Shown: positions 30,588 to 39,338 of the stretch, in pieces | Numbering within the stretch: position 1 is the stretch's first letter | Layout of the letters: every line of letters starts with the position of its first letter | From: Hyphomicrobiales bacterium | Lineage (GTDB): Bacteria; Pseudomonadota; Alphaproteobacteria; Rhizobiales; RI-29 | Direction: 5' to 3' | Assembly: GCA_016125495.1 (NCBI GenBank) | Contig: WGLQ01000002.1 | Coordinates: 90,969-154,968 of the forward strand | DNA: 64,000 bases | Made by a program: the position numbers and the translations under genes | Notes under the pieces: generated by a model | What the model saw: the letters and a program-made list of their open reading frames with translations, nothing else | Told to the model about the DNA's origin: nothing | Database searches by the model: none

Positions 30588-33029
30588 TCAAGCTTTGACG
30601 CGGGCTGCACGGGGATCGTAAAGCGGCTCCAGGTGAATCCGTGCCGGCACGTGCTCGTTGGCGACGATCAACTCGTAGCGTCCGGCGGCGAGATAGTCGT
30701 CGTCGACGCCGCCGGCGTTGCGCACGTAGCCGTAACCGATCGGCCTGCCGATCGTGTAGCCGTAGCCGCCGCTCGTCAGATAGCCGGCGAAGACGCCGTC
30801 CCGCAGTATGGTCTCGCGCCCCAGCAGCACGACCCGATCGTCCTCGGTGGTGAAGCAGGCGAGCTTTTTCTTCAGCGGCGTGTTGACCGCCCGCTCCGCC
30901 GCCGCGCGGCCGATGAAATCGACCGCATGGTCGAGCTTGACCGCCCAGCTGAGCCCGGCCTCGTAGGGCGAGTCGTTGGGTGTGATGTCCGAGCCCCAGG
31001 CCCGATAGCCCTTCTCGAGGCGCAGCGACTCGAGCGCCCGATAGCCGACCGGCGCGATGCCGTAGCGCTCACCGGCCGCCATCAGGGCATCGAAAACCTC
31101 TCCCGTCGCCGCGAGCGGCACATGGAGTTCCCACCCGAGTTCGCCGACATAGGTGATGCGCAGGGCGCGCACCTGATGCCCGGCGATCTCCAGTGCGCGG
31201 GCATGGCCGAAGGGGAATGCGCCATTGCCGCAGTCGGTGGCCGTGACCGCCTGGAGAACGTCGCGGGCGCGCGGCCCCATCAGCGACAGCGTGCCGAATT
31301 CTTCCGTCACGTCGTGCAGCGTGGCGTCGAGCCCCGGTGCCACATGATCGGCGATCCAAGCGCTGTCGTGGGTGCGAAAGCCCGTTCCGGTGACGATGTA
31401 GAACAGATGGTCGGCGAGCCTGGCGACGGTGAGATCGCACTCGATGCCGCCGCGCGAGTTGAGCAACTGGGTGTATGTCAGCCGCCCGACCGGGCGCGAA
31501 ACGAGATTGGCGCAGATCCGCTCGAGGGCCTCGCCGGCATCGCGCCCGCGCATCTCGAACTTGGCGAAGGACGACTGGTCAAAAATGCCAACGGCCTCGC
31601 GCACCAGCCGGTGTTCCTTGCCGACCGCTTCGAACCAGTTCTGCCGGCCCATTGAATAAACATCCTCGGCGGGCATGCCGGGCGGAGCGAACCAGTTCGG
31701 CCGTTCCCAACCGAGTTTGGAGCCGAACACGGCGCGGTGACGCTCGAGGCGCGAATAGAGCGGCGAGACGATGCGCGGGCGGCCGCTTTTATACTCTTCA
31801 TGCGGGAAGCCGATGGTGTAGTGCTTGCCATAGGCCTCCAGCGTGCGCTCGCAGACCCAGGCGCGATCCCGGTGCAGGCCCGAGAAGCGGCGGATGTCGA
31901 CGCTCCAGAGGTCCATCGGTGCCTCGCCCGACATCACCCATTCGGCGAGGACCCAACCGGCGCCGCCGCCGCTGGCGATGCCGAAGGCGTTGAAGCCGGC
32001 GCCGACGAACATGTTGGCGCATTCCGGCGCCACACCGAGGATGAAATTGCCATCGGGGGTGAAGCTCTCCGGCCCGTTGATCATCTGTTTGACGCCGGCC
32101 GTCGCCAGCGCCGGGACGCGGGCCACGGCCTGCTCCATGTGCTGCTCGAAATGATCCCAGTCGTCCTCGAAGAGCTGGAATTGCCAGTTCCCGGGCACAT
32201 CGCCAGTCGTCCAGGCGATCGGGTTCTGCTCGTAGCCGCCCATGACCAGCCCGCCGACCTCCTCCTTGAAATAGGTGAAACGGTCGGGATCGCGCACGGT
32301 CGGCGTCTGCGGTGTCAGTCCTGCGATCGCCTCGGTAACGATGTACTGGTGCTTGACCGGCTGCAGCGGCACGTTGATGCCGGCCATGGCGCCGAGCTGG
32401 CGTGCCCACTGGCCGGCGCAGTTGACGACCTTGTCGCAGGTGACGCGCCCACTCGTCGTCTCCACGGCGGTAATCCGAGGGCCATCCATGACGAAACCAG
32501 TGACGCGGGTCTCCTCGAAGATGCGTGCGCCATGCATGCGCGCGCCGCGGGCCAGTGACTGGGTGATGTCCGACGGGCTCGCCTGACCGTCGGTCGGCAG
32601 GAAGGTGGCGCCGACCAGATCCGACACATCCATCAGCGGCCACATGGCCGCGACCTCGCCCGGTGCGAGCAGATGCATTTCCATGCCGAAGCTGCGCGCA
32701 GTGGTGGCGAGCCGGCGGTACTCGGTCCAGCGGTCCGCATTGCAGGCGAGCCTGAGGCAGCCGGTCATCCGCCAGCCGGTCTCGAGCCCGGTCTCACCTG
32801 CGAGGCGCTTGTAGAGGTCGACGGAGTATTTCAGCACCTGGGTGATGCCTGCCGAGGAGCGCAATTGCCCGACGAGGCCGGCAGCATGCCAGGTCGAGCC
32901 GCTGGTCAGCTTGCCTTGCTCGATGAGCACGACATCGGCCTTGTGGTCGCGCGCCAGATGATAGGCGGTGGAGCAGCCGATGATGCCGCCGCCGATGATG
33001 ACGACTTGTGCGTGGCTTGGCAGTGACAT
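30588..33029 (-). CDS. FAD-dependent dehydrogenase fused to GcvT domain, dimethylglycine/sarcosine type (second)
   Basis: An 813-residue paralogue of the neighbouring enzyme with the same layout: FAD fold VVIIGGGIIGCSTAYHLA (about 9-25), flavin-linking region STWHAAGLVGQL with H48, and a C-terminal GcvT-like half containing SSFAKFEMRG, YVGELGWELHV, LEKGYRAWGSDITPNDSPYE and GYTIGRPIGYGYV. The two proteins differ along their whole length, so the duplication is old and the substrates have probably diverged. It starts with ATG at 33029, three bases after the stop of the second kinase-like gene, in a tightly spaced operon. Oxidative N-demethylation coupled to tetrahydrofolate is expected. Confidence 0.88.
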   Translation of the reverse strand: MSLPSHAQVVIIGGGIIGCSTAYHLARDHKADVVLIEQGKLTSGSTWHAAGLVGQLRSSAGITQVLKYSVDLYKRLAGETGLETGWRMTGCLRLACNADRWTEYRRLATTARSFGMEMHLLAPGEVAAMWPLMDVSDLVGATFLPTDGQASPSDITQSLARGARMHGARIFEETRVTGFVMDGPRITAVETTSGRVTCDKVVNCAGQWARQLGAMAGINVPLQPVKHQYIVTEAIAGLTPQTPTVRDPDRFTYFKEEVGGLVMGGYEQNPIAWTTGDVPGNWQFQLFEDDWDHFEQHMEQAVARVPALATAGVKQMINGPESFTPDGNFILGVAPECANMFVGAGFNAFGIASGGGAGWVLAEWVMSGEAPMDLWSVDIRRFSGLHRDRAWVCERTLEAYGKHYTIGFPHEEYKSGRPRIVSPLYSRLERHRAVFGSKLGWERPNWFAPPGMPAEDVYSMGRQNWFEAVGKEHRLVREAVGIFDQSSFAKFEMRGRDAGEALERICANLVSRPVGRLTYTQLLNSRGGIECDLTVARLADHLFYIVTGTGFRTHDSAWIADHVAPGLDATLHDVTEEFGTLSLMGPRARDVLQAVTATDCGNGAFPFGHARALEIAGHQVRALRITYVGELGWELHVPLAATGEVFDALMAAGERYGIAPVGYRALESLRLEKGYRAWGSDITPNDSPYEAGLSWAVKLDHAVDFIGRAAAERAVNTPLKKKLACFTTEDDRVVLLGRETILRDGVFAGYLTSGGYGYTIGRPIGYGYVRNAGGVDDDYLAAGRYELIVANEHVPARIHLEPLYDPRAARVKA

Positions 33030-33032
33030 GGT

Positions 33033-33917
33033 TCAGGCCATCCCATAACGCGACCGGTAGGCGTCGAGGGCGACGTCGAGGCGGTCGAGGTTTTCCTTGG
33101 TGTAGGCGACATAGTCGACGCCGGGCGCTTCCAGGTGGATCTCCGAGACCATGGCCCACATGGATTCGCGCAGCAGCGAGGCACACTGCATGGCGGCATG
33201 GCTGCGCATGAGCGCGGCGTCCGGCGACCGGCCGAAATAAGCCGCGAGCAGCGCTTCGGATTCCTCGGCCGCGAATTGCGCGTTGGAGGCGATGCCGGCG
33301 AGATCGAACATCGCCGTGGAGAAGCCGGCATATTCGAAATCGATCAACCAGATTCGCTCGCCGTCGTCGATGAAATTGGCCGGAAGGAAATCGTTGTGGC
33401 CGAAGACGATCGGCAGCGGCACCTGCACCCTCTCCAAGCGTTCGGCGAGGTCGAGGAAGCCCGGCAGCCGCTCGGCATGGCGGCTCCTGGCGGCGCGCAA
33501 AGAGCGGGCATAGTCGCGGATGACGTGGAACACCCAGAACATGAAGCCGGGCCCGCTGACGTGGCGCGGCATTTCGGTATGGAAGCGGCGTACCAGCGCG
33601 GCGATGCGCGCGATGTTGGCGCCAACGTCCCGAGGACCATAAGTGTGGCCCTCGATGAAGCGTGAGACCATGACGCCCGGTCCGGCATGCACCAGCTCGG
33701 GCGCGAAGCCCGCCTCGTGGGCCGCGCGCGTCGTCATCACCTCCCGTTCGCGCGAGACGTGGTGGAAGGGAAAGTCGCGCCCGAAGCGCACGACGTATTT
33801 TTCCGCTCCATCGCGGACGATGAAGCTTTCGTTGGAGAGGCCGCCCTCGAGCAGCTGCCACTCGAGCGGCCCTTTCCAGATCCCGAGACCGCCGATGCGT
33901 GCGCCGGGTTCGCTCAT
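33033..33917 (-). CDS. Choline/ethanolamine-kinase-like phosphotransferase (second)
   Basis: A 294-residue protein of the same fold as the protein ending the operon, but clearly distinct in sequence. The start at 33917 follows GGGAGTTGAAC. LLEGGLSNESFIV is the nucleotide loop, FGHNDFLPANFIDDGE holds the catalytic H-N-D...N, and IWLIDFEYAGF holds the D-F-E metal site. It sits between the permease gene (gap two bases) and the FAD/GcvT dehydrogenase gene (gap three bases), so it is co-transcribed with uptake and oxidation functions. A kinase that traps an imported amino alcohol as its phosphate is the simplest reading. The substrate is inferred, not shown. Confidence 0.85.
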   Translation of the reverse strand: MSEPGARIGGLGIWKGPLEWQLLEGGLSNESFIVRDGAEKYVVRFGRDFPFHHVSREREVMTTRAAHEAGFAPELVHAGPGVMVSRFIEGHTYGPRDVGANIARIAALVRRFHTEMPRHVSGPGFMFWVFHVIRDYARSLRAARSRHAERLPGFLDLAERLERVQVPLPIVFGHNDFLPANFIDDGERIWLIDFEYAGFSTAMFDLAGIASNAQFAAEESEALLAAYFGRSPDAALMRSHAAMQCASLLRESMWAMVSEIHLEAPGVDYVAYTKENLDRLDVALDAYRSRYGMA

Positions 33918-33919
33918 GT

Positions 33920-35977
33920 TCAACTCCCTTGGCCGACGAGACCGAGCCGACGGCGCAGGCGCAGCGATCCTGCCGTGATCAACCGGTCGGCAATGATGGC
34001 GATGAAGGCGACGGCGAGGCCCGCCACGAGACCGCGCCCGGTATCCGCCTTGGTCAGCGCGATATAAACCTCCTGGCCGAGGTCCCGCGTCCCAACGAGG
34101 GCGGTGATGACCAGCATCGACAGCGCCAACATGATGGTCTGGTTGATGCCGAGCAGAATCTCGGGGAGCGCGAGCTTGAGCTTGATCTTGGTCAGCAGCT
34201 GCCAGGGCGTGCAGCCGGCGACGGTGCCCGCCTCGATGAGCTGCGGATCGACCCGCTTGAGGCCATGCACCGTATAGCGGATGGCGGGGGCGATGGCGTA
34301 GGCGACGACGGCGATCATCGCCGTGAAGTCGCCCACGCGAAACAGCATCACGGCCGGCATCAGATAGACGAACGACGGCAGGGTCTGGAGTGTGTCGATG
34401 ACGACGAGCACCACCTTCCAGGCACGCTCGCGATCGGCGACGGCAATGGCCACCGGGATGCCGATCAGGCAGGCGATCACCACCGAGATGCCACAGAGAT
34501 AGACAGTGATCATCGCCTTGTCCCACTGGCCGGTGGCGGCAATGAGAAAACTGAGGCCGCCGCTCAGCAACGCCAGACGCCAGCCACCGAGCGCGTAGCC
34601 GGCCAGCGCCAGTAGCCCCACCACCCCCGCCCAGGGTAGCGACAACAGGAAGCGCTTGAGCGGCACCAGGACGTTGAGCAAGAGCGCCGTCTTGATCGCC
34701 TCGAGCTGGTCGAAGAAGTTGACGTTGATCCAGCCCACGACCTCCGACCAGAAACTGCCGGTCGAGATCCGGGCGGCTTCGGGATAGCTCTGCAGTGCGC
34801 CGACGGCGAGCCCGCCGAGACCGGTCACCAGCACCAGGGCGAGAGCGGCGGACGTGTAGGGATGGCGCCGGACGATGGCTGGCGCGGCGCTCGCTGTCTC
34901 CTCGGGTTGGGCATGGCTGCGGGTCTTGGTCGCGAAGGCCTGGGAGAGGCGGTCGAGGACGATGGCCAGCGCGACGATGGCCAAGCCGGCCTCCAGTCCG
35001 CGGCCGATGTCGAGGCGGCGGAGCGCTGAAAGGACCTCGAAGCCGAGACCTCCGGCGCCGATCATCGAGGCGATGATCACCATGTTGAGCGAGAGCATGA
35101 TGACCTGATTGACGCCGACCATCAGGCCGGGCATCGCCGAAGGCAGCAGCACTCGCCACATCATCTGGCGGCGCGTACAGCCGACCATGTGGCCGAGATC
35201 ACTGAACTCCGACGGCACGCTGCGAAGCGCGAGCAGGGTGATCCGCGTCATCGGTGGCAGGGCATAGATGATCGTCGCCACGACCGCCGCTGTCGGTCCG
35301 AAGCCGAACATGAACAGGATCGGGACCAGATACGCGAACACCGGAATGGTCTGCATCAGGTCGAGCAGTGGCATCAGGATGCGCTCGAACAAGGCCGAGC
35401 GGTAACCGCCGATACCGAGCAGGAGGCCGCACACCACGCCGATCGGCACGGCGATGAGGATCGAGGCCAGGGTGACCATGGCATTGTCCCACTGGCCGAA
35501 CACGGCGAGGAATGCCATGCAGCCAGCCGCCAGCGCGGCCAGACGCACACCTCCGGCATAGTGGCCGATCAGGGCGAAGATGCCGATCACCGCGATCCAG
35601 CTCAGGGGCGGTAGAATCTGCACCGCGTCCGAGCCCTGGCCGGAAAGAAATCCGGTCGAGAGCAGGCTCAGCACGAGGGTGTAGGGCAGCTCCACCAGCC
35701 AGGCGATCGAGCGTGTCAGATCGGTGAAGCTGAAGAGGCCGAAGCTGGCCTCCTCGACGAGCCATTTCATGGCGTCGCCGATCCAACGGTCGAGGGGGAT
35801 GCGCCATTCGCGCGGCATCTTGAAAGCCCAGCCCGCATAGGGTTTGCCGTAGAGCCAGAGTAGCAAGAAGGTGATGCCGGCAGCCGCCCACAGGGCGTGC
35901 CGCGGCGTGAGGCGCAGGCCCGCGACCATCGGCATCGATGTTCGAGGCGGGACATGGCTGGCGGCCGGTTCGCTCAT
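33920..35977 (-). CDS. Glycine betaine/proline-type ABC transporter permease, two permease units fused
   Basis: A 685-residue inner-membrane protein made of two tandem ProW-like permeases. Each half has an N-terminal helix, several further helices and a cytoplasmic loop: PPMTRITLLALRSVP with LGHMVGCTRRQMMWRVLLPS in the first half, and YTVHGLKRVDPQLIEAGTVAGC followed by LPEILLGINQTIMLALSM in the second. A normal permease of this family has about 280-400 residues and works as a dimer, so here both subunits come from one chain. The start overlaps the ATPase stop by four bases. It forms the channel of the importer with the ATPase and binding protein encoded upstream. Confidence 0.93.
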   Translation of the reverse strand: MSEPAASHVPPRTSMPMVAGLRLTPRHALWAAAGITFLLLWLYGKPYAGWAFKMPREWRIPLDRWIGDAMKWLVEEASFGLFSFTDLTRSIAWLVELPYTLVLSLLSTGFLSGQGSDAVQILPPLSWIAVIGIFALIGHYAGGVRLAALAAGCMAFLAVFGQWDNAMVTLASILIAVPIGVVCGLLLGIGGYRSALFERILMPLLDLMQTIPVFAYLVPILFMFGFGPTAAVVATIIYALPPMTRITLLALRSVPSEFSDLGHMVGCTRRQMMWRVLLPSAMPGLMVGVNQVIMLSLNMVIIASMIGAGGLGFEVLSALRRLDIGRGLEAGLAIVALAIVLDRLSQAFATKTRSHAQPEETASAAPAIVRRHPYTSAALALVLVTGLGGLAVGALQSYPEAARISTGSFWSEVVGWINVNFFDQLEAIKTALLLNVLVPLKRFLLSLPWAGVVGLLALAGYALGGWRLALLSGGLSFLIAATGQWDKAMITVYLCGISVVIACLIGIPVAIAVADRERAWKVVLVVIDTLQTLPSFVYLMPAVMLFRVGDFTAMIAVVAYAIAPAIRYTVHGLKRVDPQLIEAGTVAGCTPWQLLTKIKLKLALPEILLGINQTIMLALSMLVITALVGTRDLGQEVYIALTKADTGRGLVAGLAVAFIAIIADRLITAGSLRLRRRLGLVGQGS

Positions 35978-37086
35978 CTCGCATCGGCCCGCATCAGGAT
36001 ATCGATCACGTCGCCCCGCCGAAGCCAGCCGATCGTGGTGCCGTCGGGACCGAGAACGGCCAGCGTCTCGACGCCATCGACGAAGCGGGCGGCGGCCTCG
36101 GCCACGGTGCTGTCGGCGCTGATGGCGTGGATCGCCTTTGCGGAAGCGCCGTCTTTTCCCTCCTCAGAGGTCGGCTCACGCATGATCGAGCGCACGCGTA
36201 CAACCTTGGCCTTGGAGACCTCACGCGTGAACTCAGCAACGTAGCCGGTGGCCGGATTGACGACCAGTTCCTCGGGTGTGCCGACCTGGACGACCGCGCC
36301 GTCCTTCATGATGGCGATGCGGTCGGCCAGCCGGATCGCCTCGTCGAAATCGTGGGTGATGAAGACGATCGTCTTCTGCAAAACCGATTGCAGGCGGATG
36401 AATTCGTCCTGCATCTCCCGGCGGATGAGCGGATCGAGCGCCGAAAACGGCTCGTCTAGGAACCACAGTTCCGGACGCACCGGCAGCGAGCGGGCGATGC
36501 CGACGCGTTGCTGCTGGCCGCCCGAGAGTGCGCGTGGAAAGAACGCCTCGCGGCCGGCGAGGCCGACCAGTTCGATCACCTCGCGGGCACGTTTTTCCCG
36601 CTCGGCCCGCGCCACCCCCTGCACCTCCAGGGGAAAGGCGACGTTGCCGAGCACGGTCAAGTGCGGCAGCAGCGCGAAATGCTGGAACACCATGCCCATC
36701 TGGTGGCGGCGGATTTCGATCATCCGCCGCGGGCTGGCGGCCAGGAGATTTTCTCCATTCAAGAGGATCTCGCCACTGGTCGGCTCGATCAGCCGCGACA
36801 TGCAGCGCACCAGGGTCGACTTGCCAGATCCCGAGAGCCCCATGATGACGAAGATTTCGCCCGTGTGGATGTCGATGCTGACGTCGCGCACCGCGCCGAT
36901 CAGCGAGGCGGCGGCGAGGTCGGCATCGCCGGGTCTGCCGCCATGGCGGGCGATGACTTCCGCCCCACCGTGGCCGAACAGCTTCCAGACGCGACGGCAG
37001 GACAGCTTCACGTCGCGCGGCGGAGGCGCGGTTCGCACCGCCTGTCTCGAAGCCCTGCCGCCCTTGCCGTCGTCGAGTTCAGTCAC
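35974..37086 (-). CDS. Glycine betaine/proline-type ABC transporter ATPase with CBS domain
   Basis: About 370 residues from a GTG at 37086 that follows TTGAGGTCGATGAC. The frame stays open to 37329, but that upstream part is Arg/Pro/Ser-rich and contains a strong hairpin, so a long form is less likely. Walker A is GLSGSGKST (about 83-91), the signature is LSGGQQQRVGIARS, and Walker B runs LWFLDEPFSALD. VWKLFG near the N-terminus is a ProV-family trait. A C-terminal CBS region (about 290-365, ending RRGDVIDILMRADAR) resembles that of OpuA/ProV, which senses ionic strength in relatives. It energises import through the fused permease. Confidence 0.9.
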   Translation of the reverse strand: MTELDDGKGGRASRQAVRTAPPPRDVKLSCRRVWKLFGHGGAEVIARHGGRPGDADLAAASLIGAVRDVSIDIHTGEIFVIMGLSGSGKSTLVRCMSRLIEPTSGEILLNGENLLAASPRRMIEIRRHQMGMVFQHFALLPHLTVLGNVAFPLEVQGVARAEREKRAREVIELVGLAGREAFFPRALSGGQQQRVGIARSLPVRPELWFLDEPFSALDPLIRREMQDEFIRLQSVLQKTIVFITHDFDEAIRLADRIAIMKDGAVVQVGTPEELVVNPATGYVAEFTREVSKAKVVRVRSIMREPTSEEGKDGASAKAIHAISADSTVAEAAARFVDGVETLAVLGPDGTTIGWLRRGDVIDILMRADAR

Positions 37087-37233
37087 GTCATCGACCTCAA
37101 TCGCGGGCGTGGTGGAGCAGGAGCCAGAGACGTCGGCGGGAGCATCGGCGACGAGCCGCTCGCGTAGCGTCGTCCGCGAGCGGGCCGGTTCGTCTCGACG
37201 GGACCAGCCGGACGAAAACCCGACAGACGAGGA

Positions 37234-37252
37234 CCCGGGTGGGTCACCCGGG
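37234..37252. promoter_or_regulatory. Strong hairpin between binding-protein gene and ATPase gene
   Basis: CCCGGGTG and CACCCGGG form a perfect 8-base stem around a GGT loop. It lies 96 bases after the stop of the binding-protein gene within its leftward transcript. There is no immediate T-run, so it is more likely an mRNA-stabilising or partial attenuating hairpin than a full terminator. Such structures raise binding protein over membrane components in other ABC operons. Confidence 0.6.
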
Positions 37253-37347
37253 CCGCGGGGCATTGCCCGCGGCGCCGGAGGGAGTGAAAGCGCGGCCCGT
37301 TCCTGCGGCAGCCGTGGCCGCCGGAACACCGGGACGAACCCCCGCTG

Positions 37348-38310
37348 CTATTTGATCCAAGCGGACCAGCGGGCCTCGTTGGCGGCGATCCACTCGGCCA
37401 CGACATCGTCGACCTTCTTGCCGTAGAGGTCGGCCGCGGCGACCATCGCGCCCATCTCGTCATTGCTGACGTTGAAGGCCATGATCGCCTTGTGGGCGCC
37501 CGGCCACTTGTCCCGCACGCCGGACCAAGCCACCTTCCAGATCGGCCCGCGCGGCTTGCCGCAGTCGTACTTCTCGCTCGTATTGCCGCCCCATCCGGCA
37601 TCGCTGTAGCACTCGGGCGTGTACGTGGGGAAATCGACCCAGGCGCCCTTGTACTTCACCGGCGCCCAGTGTGGAGCATAAACCCAGAGCATGATCGGGG
37701 CCTTGCGCTGGTAGGCGCTTTCGAGCTCGGCGAACAGGGCCGCGTCGGTTCCCGCGTGTACGACCTCGAACGGCAGATCGAGCGCCACGACGCGCTCGTC
37801 GTCATATCCGCCCCAGGTGACCGGACCACCGAGATATCGTCCCTTCGGCGCTGTCTCCGCGGTCGAGAACGCCTCGGCGCAGGCCTCGTCCTTCAGGGCC
37901 TCCCAGTTCGGCAGACCAGGGCACTTCTCCTTCATGTACTCGGGGAACCACCATTCCTCGATGGCCTGCATCCCGGTCTCGCCCAGGTTCTCGACATTGC
38001 CGGTCCCCGTGGCCTCGTCCATGGCGTCGCGTCCAGTCGTCTCCCAGATCTCCATGGCAACGTGCAGATCACCGGTCTTGAGCCCGGCGAACTGCGCGAT
38101 GTAGTCGGCCTGCACATACTCGATATTGTAGCCGGCCTTCTTCAACACCTCGCCCATGATCTTGGTGGTGATGAACTGACCGGTCCAATCGTGCAGCGTC
38201 AACTTGATGGGGTCTCTCGATTCGGCCTCGGCGCCAGCCGCCATCGGCACCAGCGCGAGACCGGCGGCAAAGGCCGCCATGGCAATACTGTCTCGAACCA
38301 CTCTCGGCAT
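37348..38310 (-). CDS. Glycine betaine-type ABC transporter substrate-binding protein
   Basis: A 320-residue periplasmic protein with a signal peptide (about residues 1-27, hydrophobic AMAAFAAGLALVPMAAGAEA). It has the OpuAC/ProX fold with several aromatic blocks suited to hold a quaternary ammonium group: LHDWTGQFITT, MEIWETTGRD, EEWWFPEYM, VTWGGYDDER and MLWVYAPHWAP. The ATG at 38310 follows GAGGAGGATTATATTT. It is the first gene of the leftward operon with ATPase, fused permease, kinases and dehydrogenases, and it diverges from the DeoR-type regulator. It binds a betaine-like or choline-like solute; which one is unknown. Confidence 0.92.
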   Translation of the reverse strand: MPRVVRDSIAMAAFAAGLALVPMAAGAEAESRDPIKLTLHDWTGQFITTKIMGEVLKKAGYNIEYVQADYIAQFAGLKTGDLHVAMEIWETTGRDAMDEATGTGNVENLGETGMQAIEEWWFPEYMKEKCPGLPNWEALKDEACAEAFSTAETAPKGRYLGGPVTWGGYDDERVVALDLPFEVVHAGTDAALFAELESAYQRKAPIMLWVYAPHWAPVKYKGAWVDFPTYTPECYSDAGWGGNTSEKYDCGKPRGPIWKVAWSGVRDKWPGAHKAIMAFNVSNDEMGAMVAAADLYGKKVDDVVAEWIAANEARWSAWIK

Positions 38311-38406
38311 AAATATAATCCTCCTCCCGACCCGGTCCGCTGGCCGCCTCGAAGGTGGCAGCTTGTCGCCAGGTTAGTCGACAGATTGCGAGCCGGGGTC
38401 GATCGT

Positions 38407-38412
38407 TGTCAA
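38407..38412 (-). promoter_or_regulatory. Possible -35 box for the binding-protein operon
   Basis: On the minus strand a perfect TTGACA lies here, about 97 bases before the start of the binding-protein gene. The best -10 at 17-18 bases is weak (GCAATC or CAATCT at 38383-38389), so this is tentative. Confidence 0.35.
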
Positions 38413-38472
38413 TAGTGCGCGAGGCATATCCGAGGCATTGATCGCCACAACGGCAGGACAGACGTTGTATTT

Positions 38473-38509
38473 TGTGGTTTTATGAGCTTAAGTGTCGAGG
38501 AAAACCACA
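38473..38509. promoter_or_regulatory. Inverted repeat, likely operator of the DeoR-type regulator
   Basis: TGTGGTTTT (38473-38481) and AAAACCACA (38501-38509) are perfect reverse complements with 19 bases between them, 21 bases before the regulator's ATG. A related half-site CCACAA lies at 38445-38450. The position in the divergent promoter region suggests control of both the regulator and the leftward operon. Confidence 0.6.
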
Positions 38510-38530
38510 CAAGCCGGACGGATTTCCCAC

Positions 38531-39295
38531 ATGGAGTGGAGCGACCGCCAGACCCGGATCCTCGCCGCCTTGCGTCAGCATGGCGCCATCCGGATCGCCG
38601 ACCTCGCTAGCGATCTCGATGTCTCGCTGGAAACCGTGCGCCGAGACATCCGCCCGCTCGACGAAGCCGGCGAACTGATCAAACTGCACGGTCAGGTGCG
38701 TCTTCCGGCCGGCCTTGCCGAGGTCCCGTTCGAGCGCCGCATGCGCGAGAATGCGGAGGAAAAGCGCGTTATCGCCCGCCATGTCGCTGCCGGGATCGCC
38801 GACGGGGACAGCATCATGCTCGATACCGGCACGACCACGAGCCTGCTGGCAAGGGCGCTGCTCGGCAAGCGCGGGCTCACCATCGTCACCAATTCTTCGG
38901 ACGTCGCGCGCACGCTGGCCACCGTCAACGGCAACAAGGTCTACATGGCCGGCGGAGAATTGCACGGCGACAACGGCGCCGCCTTCGGGCGATGGGCGAT
39001 CGATTTCGTGGCGCGCTTTCGTGTGCGCTTCGCCATCATCTCTATCGGTGCGGTCGATGCCGGTGTCGGGCCGATGGACTTCCATCTCGAGGAGGCCGAG
39101 TTCGCGCGCACCGTGCTGCAATGCGGCGAGCAGCGCCTCATCATTACAGATCACACGAAGTTCGCGCGGCCGGCGCTCGTCAAGGTTTGTGATTTCAGTG
39201 ACTTCGATCGCCTGGTGTGCGACCGTCCGCCACCGCCGGAGATCGCGGATCGACTGAAGCAGGCGGGCACGGAAGTGGAACTGGCCAGGCTTTGA
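38531..39295 (+). CDS. DeoR/GlpR-family transcriptional regulator
   Basis: A 254-residue repressor-type protein. The ATG at 38531 is preferred; an in-frame GTG at 38492 would place the inverted repeat inside the coding region. A DeoR-type helix-turn-helix is at the N-terminus (RQTRILAALRQHGAIRIADL and DVSLETVRRDIRPLDEAG). A sugar-phosphate-isomerase-like sensor domain follows, with IMLDTGTTTSLLARAL, LTIVTNSSDVARTLA and VYMAGGELHGDNGAAFG. Members sense phosphorylated metabolites, which would suit an operon encoding two kinases. It is divergent from the binding-protein operon, and the dimethylformamidase-like gene follows after 43 bases. Confidence 0.92.
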   Translation: MEWSDRQTRILAALRQHGAIRIADLASDLDVSLETVRRDIRPLDEAGELIKLHGQVRLPAGLAEVPFERRMRENAEEKRVIARHVAAGIADGDSIMLDTGTTTSLLARALLGKRGLTIVTNSSDVARTLATVNGNKVYMAGGELHGDNGAAFGRWAIDFVARFRVRFAIISIGAVDAGVGPMDFHLEEAEFARTVLQCGEQRLIITDHTKFARPALVKVCDFSDFDRLVCDRPPPPEIADRLKQAGTEVELARL

Positions 39296-39338
39296 GCAAT
39301 CGATCGCGGCCCGGCCGTCGGCCACGTGGTTTTCGCGG

